Source: Alistipes sp.
GTDB lineage: Bacteria > Bacteroidota > Bacteroidia > Bacteroidales > Rikenellaceae
Direction: 5' to 3'
Assembly (NCBI GenBank): GCA_029059935.1
Contig: JAIDUZ010000042.1
Span: 1-44,269 of the forward strand
DNA: 44,269 nucleotides
The position numbers were made by a program, and so were the translations under genes. Below, piece after piece: positions 17,060-25,714 of this stretch. The notes below the pieces were generated by a model that was given only the letters and a program-made list of their open reading frames with translations, made no database searches and was not told the DNA's origin. Positions within the stretch are counted from its first letter, which is position 1; each line of letters starts with the position of its first letter.

Positions 17060-18297
17060 AACGCTTCTTCGCACTTCTTTTTGTTCTGAACAGTCTGCCG
17101 CTTGCGGCGCAGACGTCGCTCGCCGACTACCGGCAGGCCGTCATCGATTACAGCCGGCAGCTCAAGGCCGCTGCGGCCCGGACCGAAGCCGCCGGCGAAC
17201 GGCTCGGCCAGGCCCGCACGGGCTATCTTCCGAGGCTGTCGATGGACGGGACCTTTTCCGCCACGGTCCGCCGCTACAACGGTGCCGAGCGGTGGACTTT
17301 CAGCGTCCTGCCGCAGCTGGTGCAGGTGGTCTACGGCGGCGGAGCGGTGCGCGCCGCCGTGGCGCAGGCCGAAGCGGGCTACGACATCGCCCTGTGCGAC
17401 GAGGAATTCTCGCGGCTGGAGGTCGGCTATGCGGCCGATTACGCCTATTGGAGTCTCTCGGCGCTGGAACTCTATGCCGCCGCCATGCGGCAGTACGTGC
17501 GGCTGATCGCATCGCTCAAAGAGGTGGTCGACCGGCGTTTCGACGAGGGCTACATCGCCAAGGGCGACGTGCTGATGATCGACGCGCGCCTGAGCGAAGC
17601 CCGCTATCAGCTTGTCACGGCCGAACAAGGGGCCGAAGTGGCGCTGCACAACTTCAACATCCTGCGCGGAGCCGAAGCCTCGGTGCCGGTGCGTCTGGCC
17701 GAGAGCGTGCGCGACTCCATGCTGATGCCGCGGCATGCCGACCCTGCCGCGGCGCTCGAACGCCGCCCCGACTATGCGGCGGCGCAGCTGCGCACCGTGC
17801 AGGCCGAAGCAGAGGTGCGGGGAGCCCGGGCGCCGTTCAACCCGCAGGTGAGCATCGGCATAGGCGGTTCGTGGCAGCCTCGTACGCCCAACCGCGACGG
17901 TTCGACGCTGGTCGACGGCTCGGCGTTCGTCAAGCTGTCGGTCCCCATTTTCCACGGCGGCGAACGACGCCGGGCCGTGGGAGCTGCGCAGGCGCTCCGA
18001 CGCGAAAGCGAGTGGAACGCGGCACAGCTCCGCGACGACATCCTGCGCGAAGAGATGAACGGCTGGACGGCTATCGTACAGAGCCGTGCGCAGGTCGACG
18101 CCTCGGAACGGAGTCTGCGCATTGCGGGCGAGAACCTGGAACTGAGCACCTACTCCTACGGCGAAGGGCTGGTGACGATACTCGACGTACTTCAGGCCCA
18201 GCTGAGCTGGATACAACTCTACACCAACGACATCACGGCCCGCTACAACCATGCCCTGGCCATCTCCGACTATCGCCGCATCACGGCGGGGGAGTGA
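17056..18297 (+). CDS. TolC-type outer-membrane efflux channel
   Basis: The 413-residue protein has a cleavable signal (MKRFFALLFVLNSLPLAAQ) and the long helical repeats of the OEP family, including two similar halves with AGERLGQARTGYLPRLSMDG in the first and AEVRGARAPFNPQVSIGIGG in the second. It should trimerise to form the outer-membrane duct for the adaptor and pump encoded just upstream. Its start codon overlaps the pump's stop. After its stop the sequence becomes a repeat island with no clear terminator. Confidence 0.93.
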   Translation: MKRFFALLFVLNSLPLAAQTSLADYRQAVIDYSRQLKAAAARTEAAGERLGQARTGYLPRLSMDGTFSATVRRYNGAERWTFSVLPQLVQVVYGGGAVRAAVAQAEAGYDIALCDEEFSRLEVGYAADYAYWSLSALELYAAAMRQYVRLIASLKEVVDRRFDEGYIAKGDVLMIDARLSEARYQLVTAEQGAEVALHNFNILRGAEASVPVRLAESVRDSMLMPRHADPAAALERRPDYAAAQLRTVQAEAEVRGARAPFNPQVSIGIGGSWQPRTPNRDGSTLVDGSAFVKLSVPIFHGGERRRAVGAAQALRRESEWNAAQLRDDILREEMNGWTAIVQSRAQVDASERSLRIAGENLELSTYSYGEGLVTILDVLQAQLSWIQLYTNDITARYNHALAISDYRRITAGE

Positions 18298-18911
18298 AAT
18301 TGAAAATTCGCAATTCACAATTCACAACTTGCGCTACTTGTCCGGACACAGCGAATCGATTTTTGTTAATATGATTTTTCCTCGTTGCCTGGCCGGGGAG
18401 GGGTAGCACGAGCCGGGCAATGAAACACTGCGATTTGTAATATTATAAATCCCGGCTCTTAACGGGGCGTTATTCTGAGGAACAGCCGAAGAATCTGTAA
18501 TATGAATATTCGCATCTCCCGCCTTTTAGGCGGGCGAGCCGAAGCCCCGCCCTGCGGAGGCTCGCAGAATTTACAAAACCCCGTTCTTAACGGGGCTCGC
18601 CTCCGCTGGCTTCGGCCCGAATTCCCAATACCTGTCATTGCGAGTAACTCCCGCCCACCCCGTCATTCTGAGGAGCGCAGCGACGAAGAATCTGTTTCTT
18701 GCTTGTTATAGATTCTTCGCTTTGCTCAGAATGACAAGTACAACGCTGTCAAGAATCTGTTTTCTCTTTTCTAACTCCGCGTCTTAGCCATGCAGGCCGC
18801 ACAATAATAAAACCCCGTTCTTGACGGGGCGGGCCGGAGCTCCCCCCCCCGGAGGCCCGCAGGGCGAATCTGAAAAACTATTGATTATCAACTTCTGTCG
18901 GAACTTGGACT
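18298..18911. repeat. Second gene-free island of dispersed repeats
   Basis: Contains AATTCACAATTCACAA-type short repeats at the start (18306-18330), three palindromes of the CCCCGTTCTTAACGGGG kind (about 18450-18466, 18579-18595, 18813-18829), and a hairpin made of GTCATTCTGAGGAGCG and its inverted partner GCTTTGCTCAGAATGAC (18662-18735). The module from 18779 to 18860 repeats 5312-5395. No gene is supportable. A possible stem TTGCCTGGC/GCCGGGCAA (18384-18422) may help end transcription of the efflux operon. Confidence 0.7.
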
Positions 18912-19325
18912 TTAATTCCTTACTGTTTCCGGCTCGGTGCTGACCACGGCTATCTCGTGCGACACGGGAGCGATGCGGCGCAGCATCTGTGTCAGACCGC
19001 AATATTTCTCGTGTGTGAGCAGCAGGGCCCGGCTTGCCTTCTCCTGGTCGCTGCCCGAACCGCAGTCGACGTTGTAGACCACGTGGAACGACCGGAACAT
19101 GCTCTCGGCCTGGAGCGATTCGGTGTTGAGGTCGCCCGAGTAGCCGATTTCCAGCCGTTTGGGCCGCAGGTGCATCTTCTCCATCACCATCAGCGCCGTC
19201 TGGCCCGAACATTGGGCCGCCGCGTAGAGCAGCAGCTCCTTGGGATTCATCGTGTCGCATTCCGTCCTGTTCGCCGGTCGGAATTTTCCGTTTTCGGTCA
19301 TCTCGACCGTCACTTTTTCAATCAT
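18912..19325 (-). CDS. OsmC/Ohr-family peroxide-reductase-like protein
   Basis: The 137-residue cytoplasmic protein has the two conserved redox cysteines of the OsmC/Ohr fold: Cys39 in AAAQCSGQTAL and Cys109 in LTHEKYCGLTQML. Such proteins reduce organic or lipid hydroperoxides with thiol donors. The start MIEKVTVEMTENGKF is normal for the family. It is a stand-alone gene, with its neighbour transcribed divergently. I see no convincing promoter box on its side. It is closer to the general OsmC-like group than to classical Ohr, so the exact substrate is open. Confidence 0.9.
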   Translation of the reverse strand: MIEKVTVEMTENGKFRPANRTECDTMNPKELLLYAAAQCSGQTALMVMEKMHLRPKRLEIGYSGDLNTESLQAESMFRSFHVVYNVDCGSGSDQEKASRALLLTHEKYCGLTQMLRRIAPVSHEIAVVSTEPETVRN

Positions 19326-19481
19326 GGCTTTTCTTGGTTTTTAAGGTGTATGTCTTTTGCGGGGCAAATTCCGTTCCCCTGCGGATGTATGCCGCCGAAA
19401 TAATTGCCGGGCAACAAGCACCTATTTTGTAATAGGGAACCGAAAAAGCGCCTTTCGCTTTCCACCTTTCAACTTTTACCG

Positions 19482-19489
19482 TATCTTTG
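19482..19489 (+). promoter_or_regulatory. Promoter -7 box for the TPR/barrel operon
   Basis: TATCTTTG, with a weaker TTTC 19 bases upstream (19459-19462). The start near 19496 gives a leader of about 19 bases and supports the ATG at 19515. Confidence 0.65.
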
Positions 19490-19514
19490 TCGTGTCGATT
19501 CCGAAAAGTTGTCT

Positions 19515-22487
19515 ATGCGCAAATATACCCTGCTGCTGATTTTTCTGTGCGGAGCCCTGGGGGCCGCCGCCGTACCCGATTCGCCCGGCCGTTTCATCGG
19601 CCGCGGCCGCGATCTCTTCGAAGCCGGACGCTGGGCCGATGCCCGCCACGAATTCCTGGCAGCCCGCAAGATGCTTGCGCCGGCGCAGCTCTCCGAAGCC
19701 GAGGAGGTCGATTTCTACCTGGCGGCCTGCGCCGTGGAGCTGGGCCGCGAAGATGCCGAGAGCGCACTGGACCGTTTCATCGCCGAACACCCCCGCTCGG
19801 TCTACAACAACGACGTGCGTTTCGCCCTGGCATCCTGCTACTGCGCGCGCGACGACATGCAGCGTGCCCGCGAGATGTTCGGCCGAATCGATTACAAGGC
19901 CCTCTCCCCGGCGCGGCGCGAACAATACGACATCCGCATGGGGTGCGTCGAGTTTGCCGACGGCAACTACGCTGCGGCCTACGGCTATTTCGACCGCATC
20001 GGTCCGCACAGCCGCTATGCCGACCATGCGATTTACCACAAGGCCTACATCGACTATGCGGAGGGGCGTTACGACCGGGCCAAAGAGGCGTTCGCGGCGC
20101 TGGAGCAGAGCGACGCCTATGGCGACCTGATTCCTTACTACCTGCTTCAGCTTGAGTTCCGCGACGGCAACTACCGCTATGTTGTGCGGCAGGGCGAAGC
20201 GCTGGTCGAGCGTTCCGTGCCCGAACGCCGGGCCGAACTGGAGCGCATCATCGCCGAGTCGTGGTTCCGGCTCGAAGAGTTCGACCGGTGCGTCGAACAT
20301 CTGGAGGCTTTCGACCGCTTCGGCGGCAGCTTCGACCGCGACGCCTCCTATCTGTTGGGATTCTCGCTCTACCGCACGGCCCGTTATCCGGAGGCCGCCG
20401 AGTGGCTGCGCAAGGCCTGCGGGCCGGAGGACGCCCTGACGCAGAACGCTTCCTACCACCTGGCCGACTGCTACCTGCGCGCCGGCGACAAACGCTCGGC
20501 CATGCAGTCGTTCGCCATGGCCTCCGACGAACGTTTCGATGCCTCCATTGCCGAAGAAGCTCTCTTCAACTATGCCAAATTGCAGTACGAGACCGACGGC
20601 GAAGCGTTCAACGGAGCCATCAACATGCTGACCAAATATCTGGAACGCTATCCCTCGTCGCCCCGAGCCGGCGAGGTGCGGACGCTGCTCATAGCCGCCT
20701 ACTACAACTCCCGCGACTACGATGCCGCCTATCGGGCCATCAAGGCGTCGTCCTCGGCCGACAGCGAAGTGCGCGCCGCCTTGCAGAAGATCGCCTATTT
20801 CCGCGGTTTGGAGGCCTATGCCGCGGGCGACATTGCGGAAGCCCGGCGCTGTCTCGAAGAATCGGCCGCCGTGGGTGTCAGCGCCAAGTATGCGGCGCTC
20901 AACATCTTCTGGCAGGGCGAAATGGCCTATGCCGAGGGCGATCTGACCGTCGCGGCCGCCAAGTTCCGGACCTATCTCAAACGCGCGCCCCGCACCGAAC
21001 GGGAGTATGCGTTCGCCTGCTACAACCTCGGCTATTGCGCCTTTGCGCGGAAGCAGATGGCCGAGGCCGCCGAATCGTTCGGGCACTTCCTTTCGCTCCA
21101 TGCCGACCGCGACCGTTACCGCGCCGACGCCTGCAACCGGCTGGGCGACATTCATTATGCCTCGCGCGAGTTCGAGGCGGCCGTGGTCGAATACGACCGG
21201 GCGATTGTCATCGGCACGCCCGAGAAACAGTATGCCGCCTACAAACGGGCCGTGGCGCTCGGACTGCTGGGGCGGACCGACGAGAAGACGGCGGCGCTGC
21301 GCCGCATTGCCGCCGACCCCTCGGGCGAGTATGCCGATGCCGCCTCGTATGAGCTGGGCCGCATGTCCATCGCCCGGGAAGCCTATGCCGAAGGGGCTGC
21401 GCAGCTTGAAAAGTTCCTGGTCGAGTTCCCGGCTTCGCCCCGCCGCGTGCAGGCCTGCTCAGACCTGGGGCTTGCCTATCTCAACCTGGGCAACCGCAAG
21501 AAATCGCTGTTCTACTACGACCAGGTGGTGGCCGCTGCGCCGCGCTCGTCGGAGGCCCGCGAAGCGATGCAGGGCATCCGCGACCTCTATGTGTCGGAGG
21601 GCGATGCCGACGGCTATTTCACCTATGCCGCCAAGATGGGCATGGAGAGCGACGTGACCTCCATTTCGCGCGACTCGCTTTCGTTCGCCGCCGCGCAGAA
21701 ACTCTACCTGACCAACCGCCACGAAATCGCAGCGCGGACGCTGCGCTCCTATGTGCGGAGCTATCCCAAGGGGAGCTACCGGGCCGATGCGCTCTATTAT
21801 CTGAGCGACTGCTATCTCCGGCTCGGGCAGCGCAGCGAGGCCATTGCGACCCTCTCGGAACTGGCCGGTCTGGGCAGCAACCAATACAGCGTGACCGTGC
21901 TGGACAAACTTTCGTCGATGACCTTTGCCGACGGACGCTATGCCGAAGCGGCCGCGGCCTACCGCAAACTCTACGATGCCGCCACGGCGACCGCCGAACG
22001 CGAGAAAGCGATGACCGGCTATGTGAGGGCCACGGTGGCTGAGGGCGAGGCCAAGAAGATCGAAGCCATGGCCGCCGATGTCTGCGCCCACGACGATGCC
22101 GGAGCCGTGGCGCTGCGCGAAGCCCGCTATGCCTGGGCCGAGCAGCTGCGCGAACAGGGCCGGCAGACCGAAGCGTCGAAACTGTACAGGACGCTGGCCT
22201 CCGACGTGCGGTCGCGCGAAGGTTCGGCCGCGGCCTACCGTCTGATAGGGGAGAGCTTCGCATCGGACGACATGGACCGCACCGAGAAGGAGATTTTCGC
22301 CTTTTCCGAACGCGAACCGCAAGCCTACTGGCTGGCCAAGGCCTATCTTCTGCTGGGCGACGTCTACGCCCGCCGGGGCGATGCGTTCCAGGCGCGCGCC
22401 ACCTGGCAGAGCATTGCCGACGGCTATTCGCCCTCGGACGACGGCATCGTCGACGAAGCGAAGGCCCGCATCCAAAAACTGAAATGA
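19515..22487 (+). CDS. Large periplasmic TPR protein
   Basis: The 990-residue protein has a signal peptide (MRKYTLLLIFLCGALGAAA) and then almost nothing but helical repeats of the tetratricopeptide type, for example around SVYNNDVRFALASCYCARDD, YHLADCYLRAGDKRSAMQSF and ACSDLGLAYLNLGNRKKSLF. TPR solenoids bind partner proteins. The gene overlaps the next one, an outer-membrane barrel, in an ATGA, which suggests the TPR protein works with that barrel on the periplasmic side. I chose the ATG at 19515 because it gives a signal peptide and follows the promoter; an upstream start at 19404 would precede the promoter. The precise role is unknown. Confidence 0.85.
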   Translation: MRKYTLLLIFLCGALGAAAVPDSPGRFIGRGRDLFEAGRWADARHEFLAARKMLAPAQLSEAEEVDFYLAACAVELGREDAESALDRFIAEHPRSVYNNDVRFALASCYCARDDMQRAREMFGRIDYKALSPARREQYDIRMGCVEFADGNYAAAYGYFDRIGPHSRYADHAIYHKAYIDYAEGRYDRAKEAFAALEQSDAYGDLIPYYLLQLEFRDGNYRYVVRQGEALVERSVPERRAELERIIAESWFRLEEFDRCVEHLEAFDRFGGSFDRDASYLLGFSLYRTARYPEAAEWLRKACGPEDALTQNASYHLADCYLRAGDKRSAMQSFAMASDERFDASIAEEALFNYAKLQYETDGEAFNGAINMLTKYLERYPSSPRAGEVRTLLIAAYYNSRDYDAAYRAIKASSSADSEVRAALQKIAYFRGLEAYAAGDIAEARRCLEESAAVGVSAKYAALNIFWQGEMAYAEGDLTVAAAKFRTYLKRAPRTEREYAFACYNLGYCAFARKQMAEAAESFGHFLSLHADRDRYRADACNRLGDIHYASREFEAAVVEYDRAIVIGTPEKQYAAYKRAVALGLLGRTDEKTAALRRIAADPSGEYADAASYELGRMSIAREAYAEGAAQLEKFLVEFPASPRRVQACSDLGLAYLNLGNRKKSLFYYDQVVAAAPRSSEAREAMQGIRDLYVSEGDADGYFTYAAKMGMESDVTSISRDSLSFAAAQKLYLTNRHEIAARTLRSYVRSYPKGSYRADALYYLSDCYLRLGQRSEAIATLSELAGLGSNQYSVTVLDKLSSMTFADGRYAEAAAAYRKLYDAATATAEREKAMTGYVRATVAEGEAKKIEAMAADVCAHDDAGAVALREARYAWAEQLREQGRQTEASKLYRTLASDVRSREGSAAAYRLIGESFASDDMDRTEKEIFAFSEREPQAYWLAKAYLLLGDVYARRGDAFQARATWQSIADGYSPSDDGIVDEAKARIQKLK

Positions 22488-22489
22488 CC

Positions 22490-24208
22490 ATGAAACGATT
22501 CATCCTATGCGGCGTCTTCGTCTCGCTGCTGCCTTTCGGAGTCCGGGCGCAGGTCGGCAAGCAGGTCGAGGTGACCAAGACCTACGTGCCTGCTCTGGAG
22601 AGCGCCGCCAAGCTGCCCGTACGCCCCGACATGACCGACACGGTGAGGATGTCGCCCGACATAGACTACACCGTCACGCCGCTCTCCATACGCACGCCGC
22701 TCGCCACGCGCACCATCCGTCCGGCGTCGGTCACCTACTGGGAGTTCAACCGCCCGCAGACCTTCTATGTCAAGGCCGGGGCCGGCTATCCGCTCAATTC
22801 GGTGGTCGACTTCTATGCGGCGACGCAGAATCCGGGCACGGGTTACGCGGTGGGGTATCTCAACCACGAAGGCCGCTATGCCGGCATCCGCAACGATTTC
22901 GGAGCCAAACTGAATTCGGTCGGCATGAACAACCGTATCGGCGGGGCTGCCGGCAAATACATCGGCCGGCATCTGCTGGAGGGCGAACTCTCCTATGACA
23001 ACCGGCTCCGTCACCGCTACGGCCGTTACTGGCCTGCGGGCGGAGCGTTCGATGCGGCGGGGGCTCCGGGGCCCGTGGTTGATTACGGCGATGCCGAGCT
23101 GGCCGTGCGCATCGGCGACGACTTCCAGGACCTGTCGCGGGTCAACTTCGAGGTGGGAGTGCATGGCGGCATCTTCTTCGACCACTCCGACGTGGCCGAG
23201 CCGGCCCGTCAGAACGGACTCGGGGCCGCCGCCAAGGTCGGACGGGCTTTCGGCCGTCACCGCGTCACGCTGGAGGCGGGCTACGAATGGCTCGACGGCC
23301 GCAAGTCGCTGGCCGGGATACGGCAGCAGCAGATACGCGCCGGAGTGCGCTACGGTCTCGACGGCGGAATCGCGCGCTTCGTTGTCGGTGCCGACTACTA
23401 TCACGACAAGATTGCAGGCGAGGAGAACGGCAACTATGTCATTCCTTTCGCGCGGCTCGATTTCGTTCTCGGAGCCCACGAGTTCAAGCCTTTCGTCGAA
23501 GTCGACGGCGGAGTCCGCGACAACGGGTTCCGGTCGCTGGCGCAGCAGAATCCCTACGTATGCAGCGGGGTGTGGGGCAACAGAAGTTCGGTCGACTACA
23601 ACGTCCGCATCGGCCTGGGGGGCAGTCTCTGGAACGACAGTTTCGACTATCGTGTCTATGCGGCCTTTTCGGTCCGTGACCACCATGTGTTCTGGTACGG
23701 CCTGCTGCAGGACGATTCGCACAATGCGGCCTTTTCGGGCGTGTTGATGCCTGCGCTTTCGCGGCAGACCGTCACGTCGTTCCACGGCGAGGTCGTCTAT
23801 CGTCCGGTCAGCCAGCTGCGCATGAACCTGGGTATTCATGGGTTCATCTACAACAACGAAGCGCTCTTCATCTACGAGCGGCGCACCAAGCTGGGCAGCG
23901 GCGAACCGGCGTTCCGGGCCGATGCCGCCGTGCGGTATGTGGGCCGCAAGATTGCCTGCGGAGTTTCGTTCCGGGCCGAGAGCGAACGGCAGTGGAGCAT
24001 GTTCGTCGACCGCGGCGGCATCGTGGCGCCCGAACGCTATTCGGTGCCTTTCGCCCTGGACCTCGGTATCGACTTCGAATGGAAGATTTCGGGGCGCGTC
24101 TCCCTCTTTGCCGAGGGTCGCAACCTGCTCGACCGCAGGCTTTACGACTACCCCTGGTATCCGGGCTATCGGGTCAACTGCACCGTCGGGGCCAAAGTTT
24201 CGTTTTGA
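22490..24208 (+). CDS. Outer-membrane beta-barrel protein, TonB-receptor-like but without a plug
   Basis: After a signal peptide (MKRFILCGVFVSLLPFGVRAQ), the 572-residue protein shows a short N-terminal segment with VEVTKTYVPALESAAKLPVR and then alternating beta strands to a terminal strand ending in Phe (GAKVSF), typical of a barrel inserted by BAM. The last part, SLFAEGRNLLDRRLYDYPWY, is like the end of TonB-dependent receptors, but the globular plug domain and a carboxypeptidase-like domain are missing. An ATG at 22484 overlapping the TPR stop adds only two residues. With the TPR partner this may be an envelope-biogenesis pair, not an importer. Confidence 0.8.
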   Translation: MKRFILCGVFVSLLPFGVRAQVGKQVEVTKTYVPALESAAKLPVRPDMTDTVRMSPDIDYTVTPLSIRTPLATRTIRPASVTYWEFNRPQTFYVKAGAGYPLNSVVDFYAATQNPGTGYAVGYLNHEGRYAGIRNDFGAKLNSVGMNNRIGGAAGKYIGRHLLEGELSYDNRLRHRYGRYWPAGGAFDAAGAPGPVVDYGDAELAVRIGDDFQDLSRVNFEVGVHGGIFFDHSDVAEPARQNGLGAAAKVGRAFGRHRVTLEAGYEWLDGRKSLAGIRQQQIRAGVRYGLDGGIARFVVGADYYHDKIAGEENGNYVIPFARLDFVLGAHEFKPFVEVDGGVRDNGFRSLAQQNPYVCSGVWGNRSSVDYNVRIGLGGSLWNDSFDYRVYAAFSVRDHHVFWYGLLQDDSHNAAFSGVLMPALSRQTVTSFHGEVVYRPVSQLRMNLGIHGFIYNNEALFIYERRTKLGSGEPAFRADAAVRYVGRKIACGVSFRAESERQWSMFVDRGGIVAPERYSVPFALDLGIDFEWKISGRVSLFAEGRNLLDRRLYDYPWYPGYRVNCTVGAKVSF

Positions 24209-24228
24209 GCGGAAAGAGAAAGGGGCGG

Positions 24229-24298
24229 GAAGCCGGCGGCGGGGTGAAAATCAGAGGCGAGGTGAGAAACCGGCGGCGAGGTAAAAATCAGAGGTGAG
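24229..24298. repeat. Imperfect tandem repeat, two units of about 35 bases
   Basis: GAAGCCGGCGGCGGGGTGAA... at 24229-24265 is repeated with a few changes at 24266-24298, sharing the core AAAATCAGAGG. It lies just after the barrel gene; the rest of 24209-24473 shows nothing recognisable. Confidence 0.6.
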
Positions 24299-24473
24299 AA
24301 GTCAAGGGCGGGGGAGACTCCGGCCGCCTGCAAGACGGAACTGGTGAACGGGATGCGAAGAACGGATTTTTACCTGCTTTTCATCCGTACGGGACCCGCG
24401 GGTGATTCCCAATGCCTTCCCCTTTTCCGCCGGGGCGTTTTTCCCTGTTGCGTGTGGGTCGCATATGGGCATG

Positions 24474-24576
24474 AAAAAAGGGTGAGCTACTCATATCGCA
24501 CCGCTACGACCGCATACCCTTGCTCGATTCCTCGCCTGGGGGATTCTGCGGGAGCTGGTCGTATGAGACTCACCCG
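24474..24576 (-). ncRNA. ffs: Signal recognition particle RNA, small bacterial type
   Basis: On the minus strand a rod-like RNA of about 100 nt starts GGGTGAGTCTC and closes with CTCACCC followed by TTTTTT. Its tip has the hallmark of SRP domain IV: CAGG, a three-base stem CGA/TCG closing a GGAA tetraloop, then AGCA. This matches E. coli 4.5S base for base in layout (AGG, 3-bp stem, GGAA, AGCA). It should bind Ffh and target nascent membrane proteins. A consensus promoter lies directly upstream and the terminal stem with its T-run probably serves as terminator. Confidence 0.9.
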
Positions 24577-24580
24577 GGCA

Positions 24581-24611
24581 CAAAAGTAGGAAATTTTTGT
24601 ATCTTTGCAAA
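24581..24611 (-). promoter_or_regulatory. Promoter for SRP RNA
   Basis: TTTG (24611-24608), exactly 19 bases, TACTTTTG (24588-24581) on the minus strand. It overlaps the divergent mltG promoter. Confidence 0.85.
24600..24607 (+). promoter_or_regulatory. Promoter -7 box for mltG
   Basis: TATCTTTG on the plus strand, lying wholly within the spacer of the divergent SRP RNA promoter. The start near 24614 leaves about 13 bases before the ATG at 24627. No good -33 box is visible. Confidence 0.65.
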
Positions 24612-24626
24612 AATTTTCGGGAAGCA

Positions 24627-25637
24627 ATGCGCAAAAAAATCCTTTATGGTGTATCGGCGTTCGCGGCCTTGCTGCTGCTTGCGGGCCTGATGCTCCTGCT
24701 GCAATTCAAGGGCAATGCCGTGCGCGGGGAGTACGACCTCTATATCGGCTCGCAGGCCGACTACGCGGAAGTCGTCGATTCGCTGATGCCCCATATCCGC
24801 CACCGGGCCGCGTTCCGCCGCTATGCCCGACGGATCGGTCTGCCGGAGACTTTCGAGCCCGGGCACTATACGCTGACCCGCGGCATGGACGTGATACGCA
24901 TCGCCCGCATGCTCAAGCTGGGGGTGCAGACACCCGTGCGGGTGACCATCAACAATGTGCGTATTCCTGCCCAGCTGGCCGGCAAGCTTGCCCGGCAGAT
25001 AGAGGCCGATTCGGCGGCTCTGATGGCCGTGCTTACGTCGCGCGAGACGGCCGAGAAACTGGGATTCGACAGCATTACGCTCTTCTCGATGTTCATTCCC
25101 GATACCTACGAGTTCTACTGGACCGTTGCGCCCGAGGATTTCGTTGTGCGCATGAAGCGCGAGTACGACCGTTTCTGGACGCCCGAACGCGACGAACTGC
25201 GCCGGCGCAGCGGGCTGAGCCGCCTGGGAGTGATGACCCTGGCGTCGATCGTCTACGAAGAGACCCGCAAGACCGACGAGATGCCGCGTGTGGCGGGTGT
25301 CTACGTCAACCGGCTGAAGCGGGGCATTCCGCTGCAGGCCGACCCTACGGTCAAATATGCCATGCAGGACTTCGCCCTGCGCCGCATCCTCTACAAGCAT
25401 CTCAAATTCCGGTCGCCCTACAACACCTATGTGAACAAGGGGCTGCCGCCGTCGCCCATCTGCATGCCCGGCAAGGACGCCATCGATGCCGTGCTCAACT
25501 ACGAGACGCACGACTACATCTTTTTCTGTGCGCGTCCCACGTTCGACGGCTACCACAACTTCGCCCGCACGCTCGACGAACACATGAAGAACGCCCGGGC
25601 CTACAGCGCCGAACTCGACAGACGCAAAATCCGGTAA
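24627..25637 (+). CDS. mltG: Endolytic murein transglycosylase MltG (YceG family)
   Basis: A 336-residue inner-membrane protein that cuts nascent glycan strands and so sets peptidoglycan chain length. One membrane helix (residues 8-25, VSAFAALLLLAGLMLLLQF) is followed by a LysM-like part (VRVTINNVRIPAQLAGKLAR) and the catalytic YceG domain. The catalytic glutamate is in LASIVYEETRKTDEMPRVAG, followed by the conserved YVNRLKRGIPLQADPTVKYA. I use the ATG at 24627; a TTG at 24597 would start upstream of the predicted transcript. A long hairpin lies beyond the stop. Confidence 0.93.
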   Translation: MRKKILYGVSAFAALLLLAGLMLLLQFKGNAVRGEYDLYIGSQADYAEVVDSLMPHIRHRAAFRRYARRIGLPETFEPGHYTLTRGMDVIRIARMLKLGVQTPVRVTINNVRIPAQLAGKLARQIEADSAALMAVLTSRETAEKLGFDSITLFSMFIPDTYEFYWTVAPEDFVVRMKREYDRFWTPERDELRRRSGLSRLGVMTLASIVYEETRKTDEMPRVAGVYVNRLKRGIPLQADPTVKYAMQDFALRRILYKHLKFRSPYNTYVNKGLPPSPICMPGKDAIDAVLNYETHDYIFFCARPTFDGYHNFARTLDEHMKNARAYSAELDRRKIR

Positions 25638-25656
25638 GGCATGCGCCTTGCGGCAC

Positions 25657-25701
25657 CGAACGGCAGCGGCCCGACATTTTTTGTCGGGCCGCTGCCGTTC
25701 G
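25657..25701. terminator. 20-bp perfect hairpin between convergent genes
   Basis: Bases 25657-25676 pair perfectly with 25682-25701 around a loop of five T's. It lies between mltG (plus) and the flavin reductase (minus), as expected for a two-way terminator, but the T-run is in the loop and not after the stem on either strand. Confidence 0.65.
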
Positions 25702-25714
25702 CGGAAGGGGAGTT

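Noticed and set aside
13934..17074. Very long minus-strand open frame opposite the efflux pump (over 1,000 codons)
   Set aside because: It is rich in His, Arg, Gln and Gly without domain order, and the plus strand encodes an unmistakable RND pump. High GC removes stop codons from the antisense frame.
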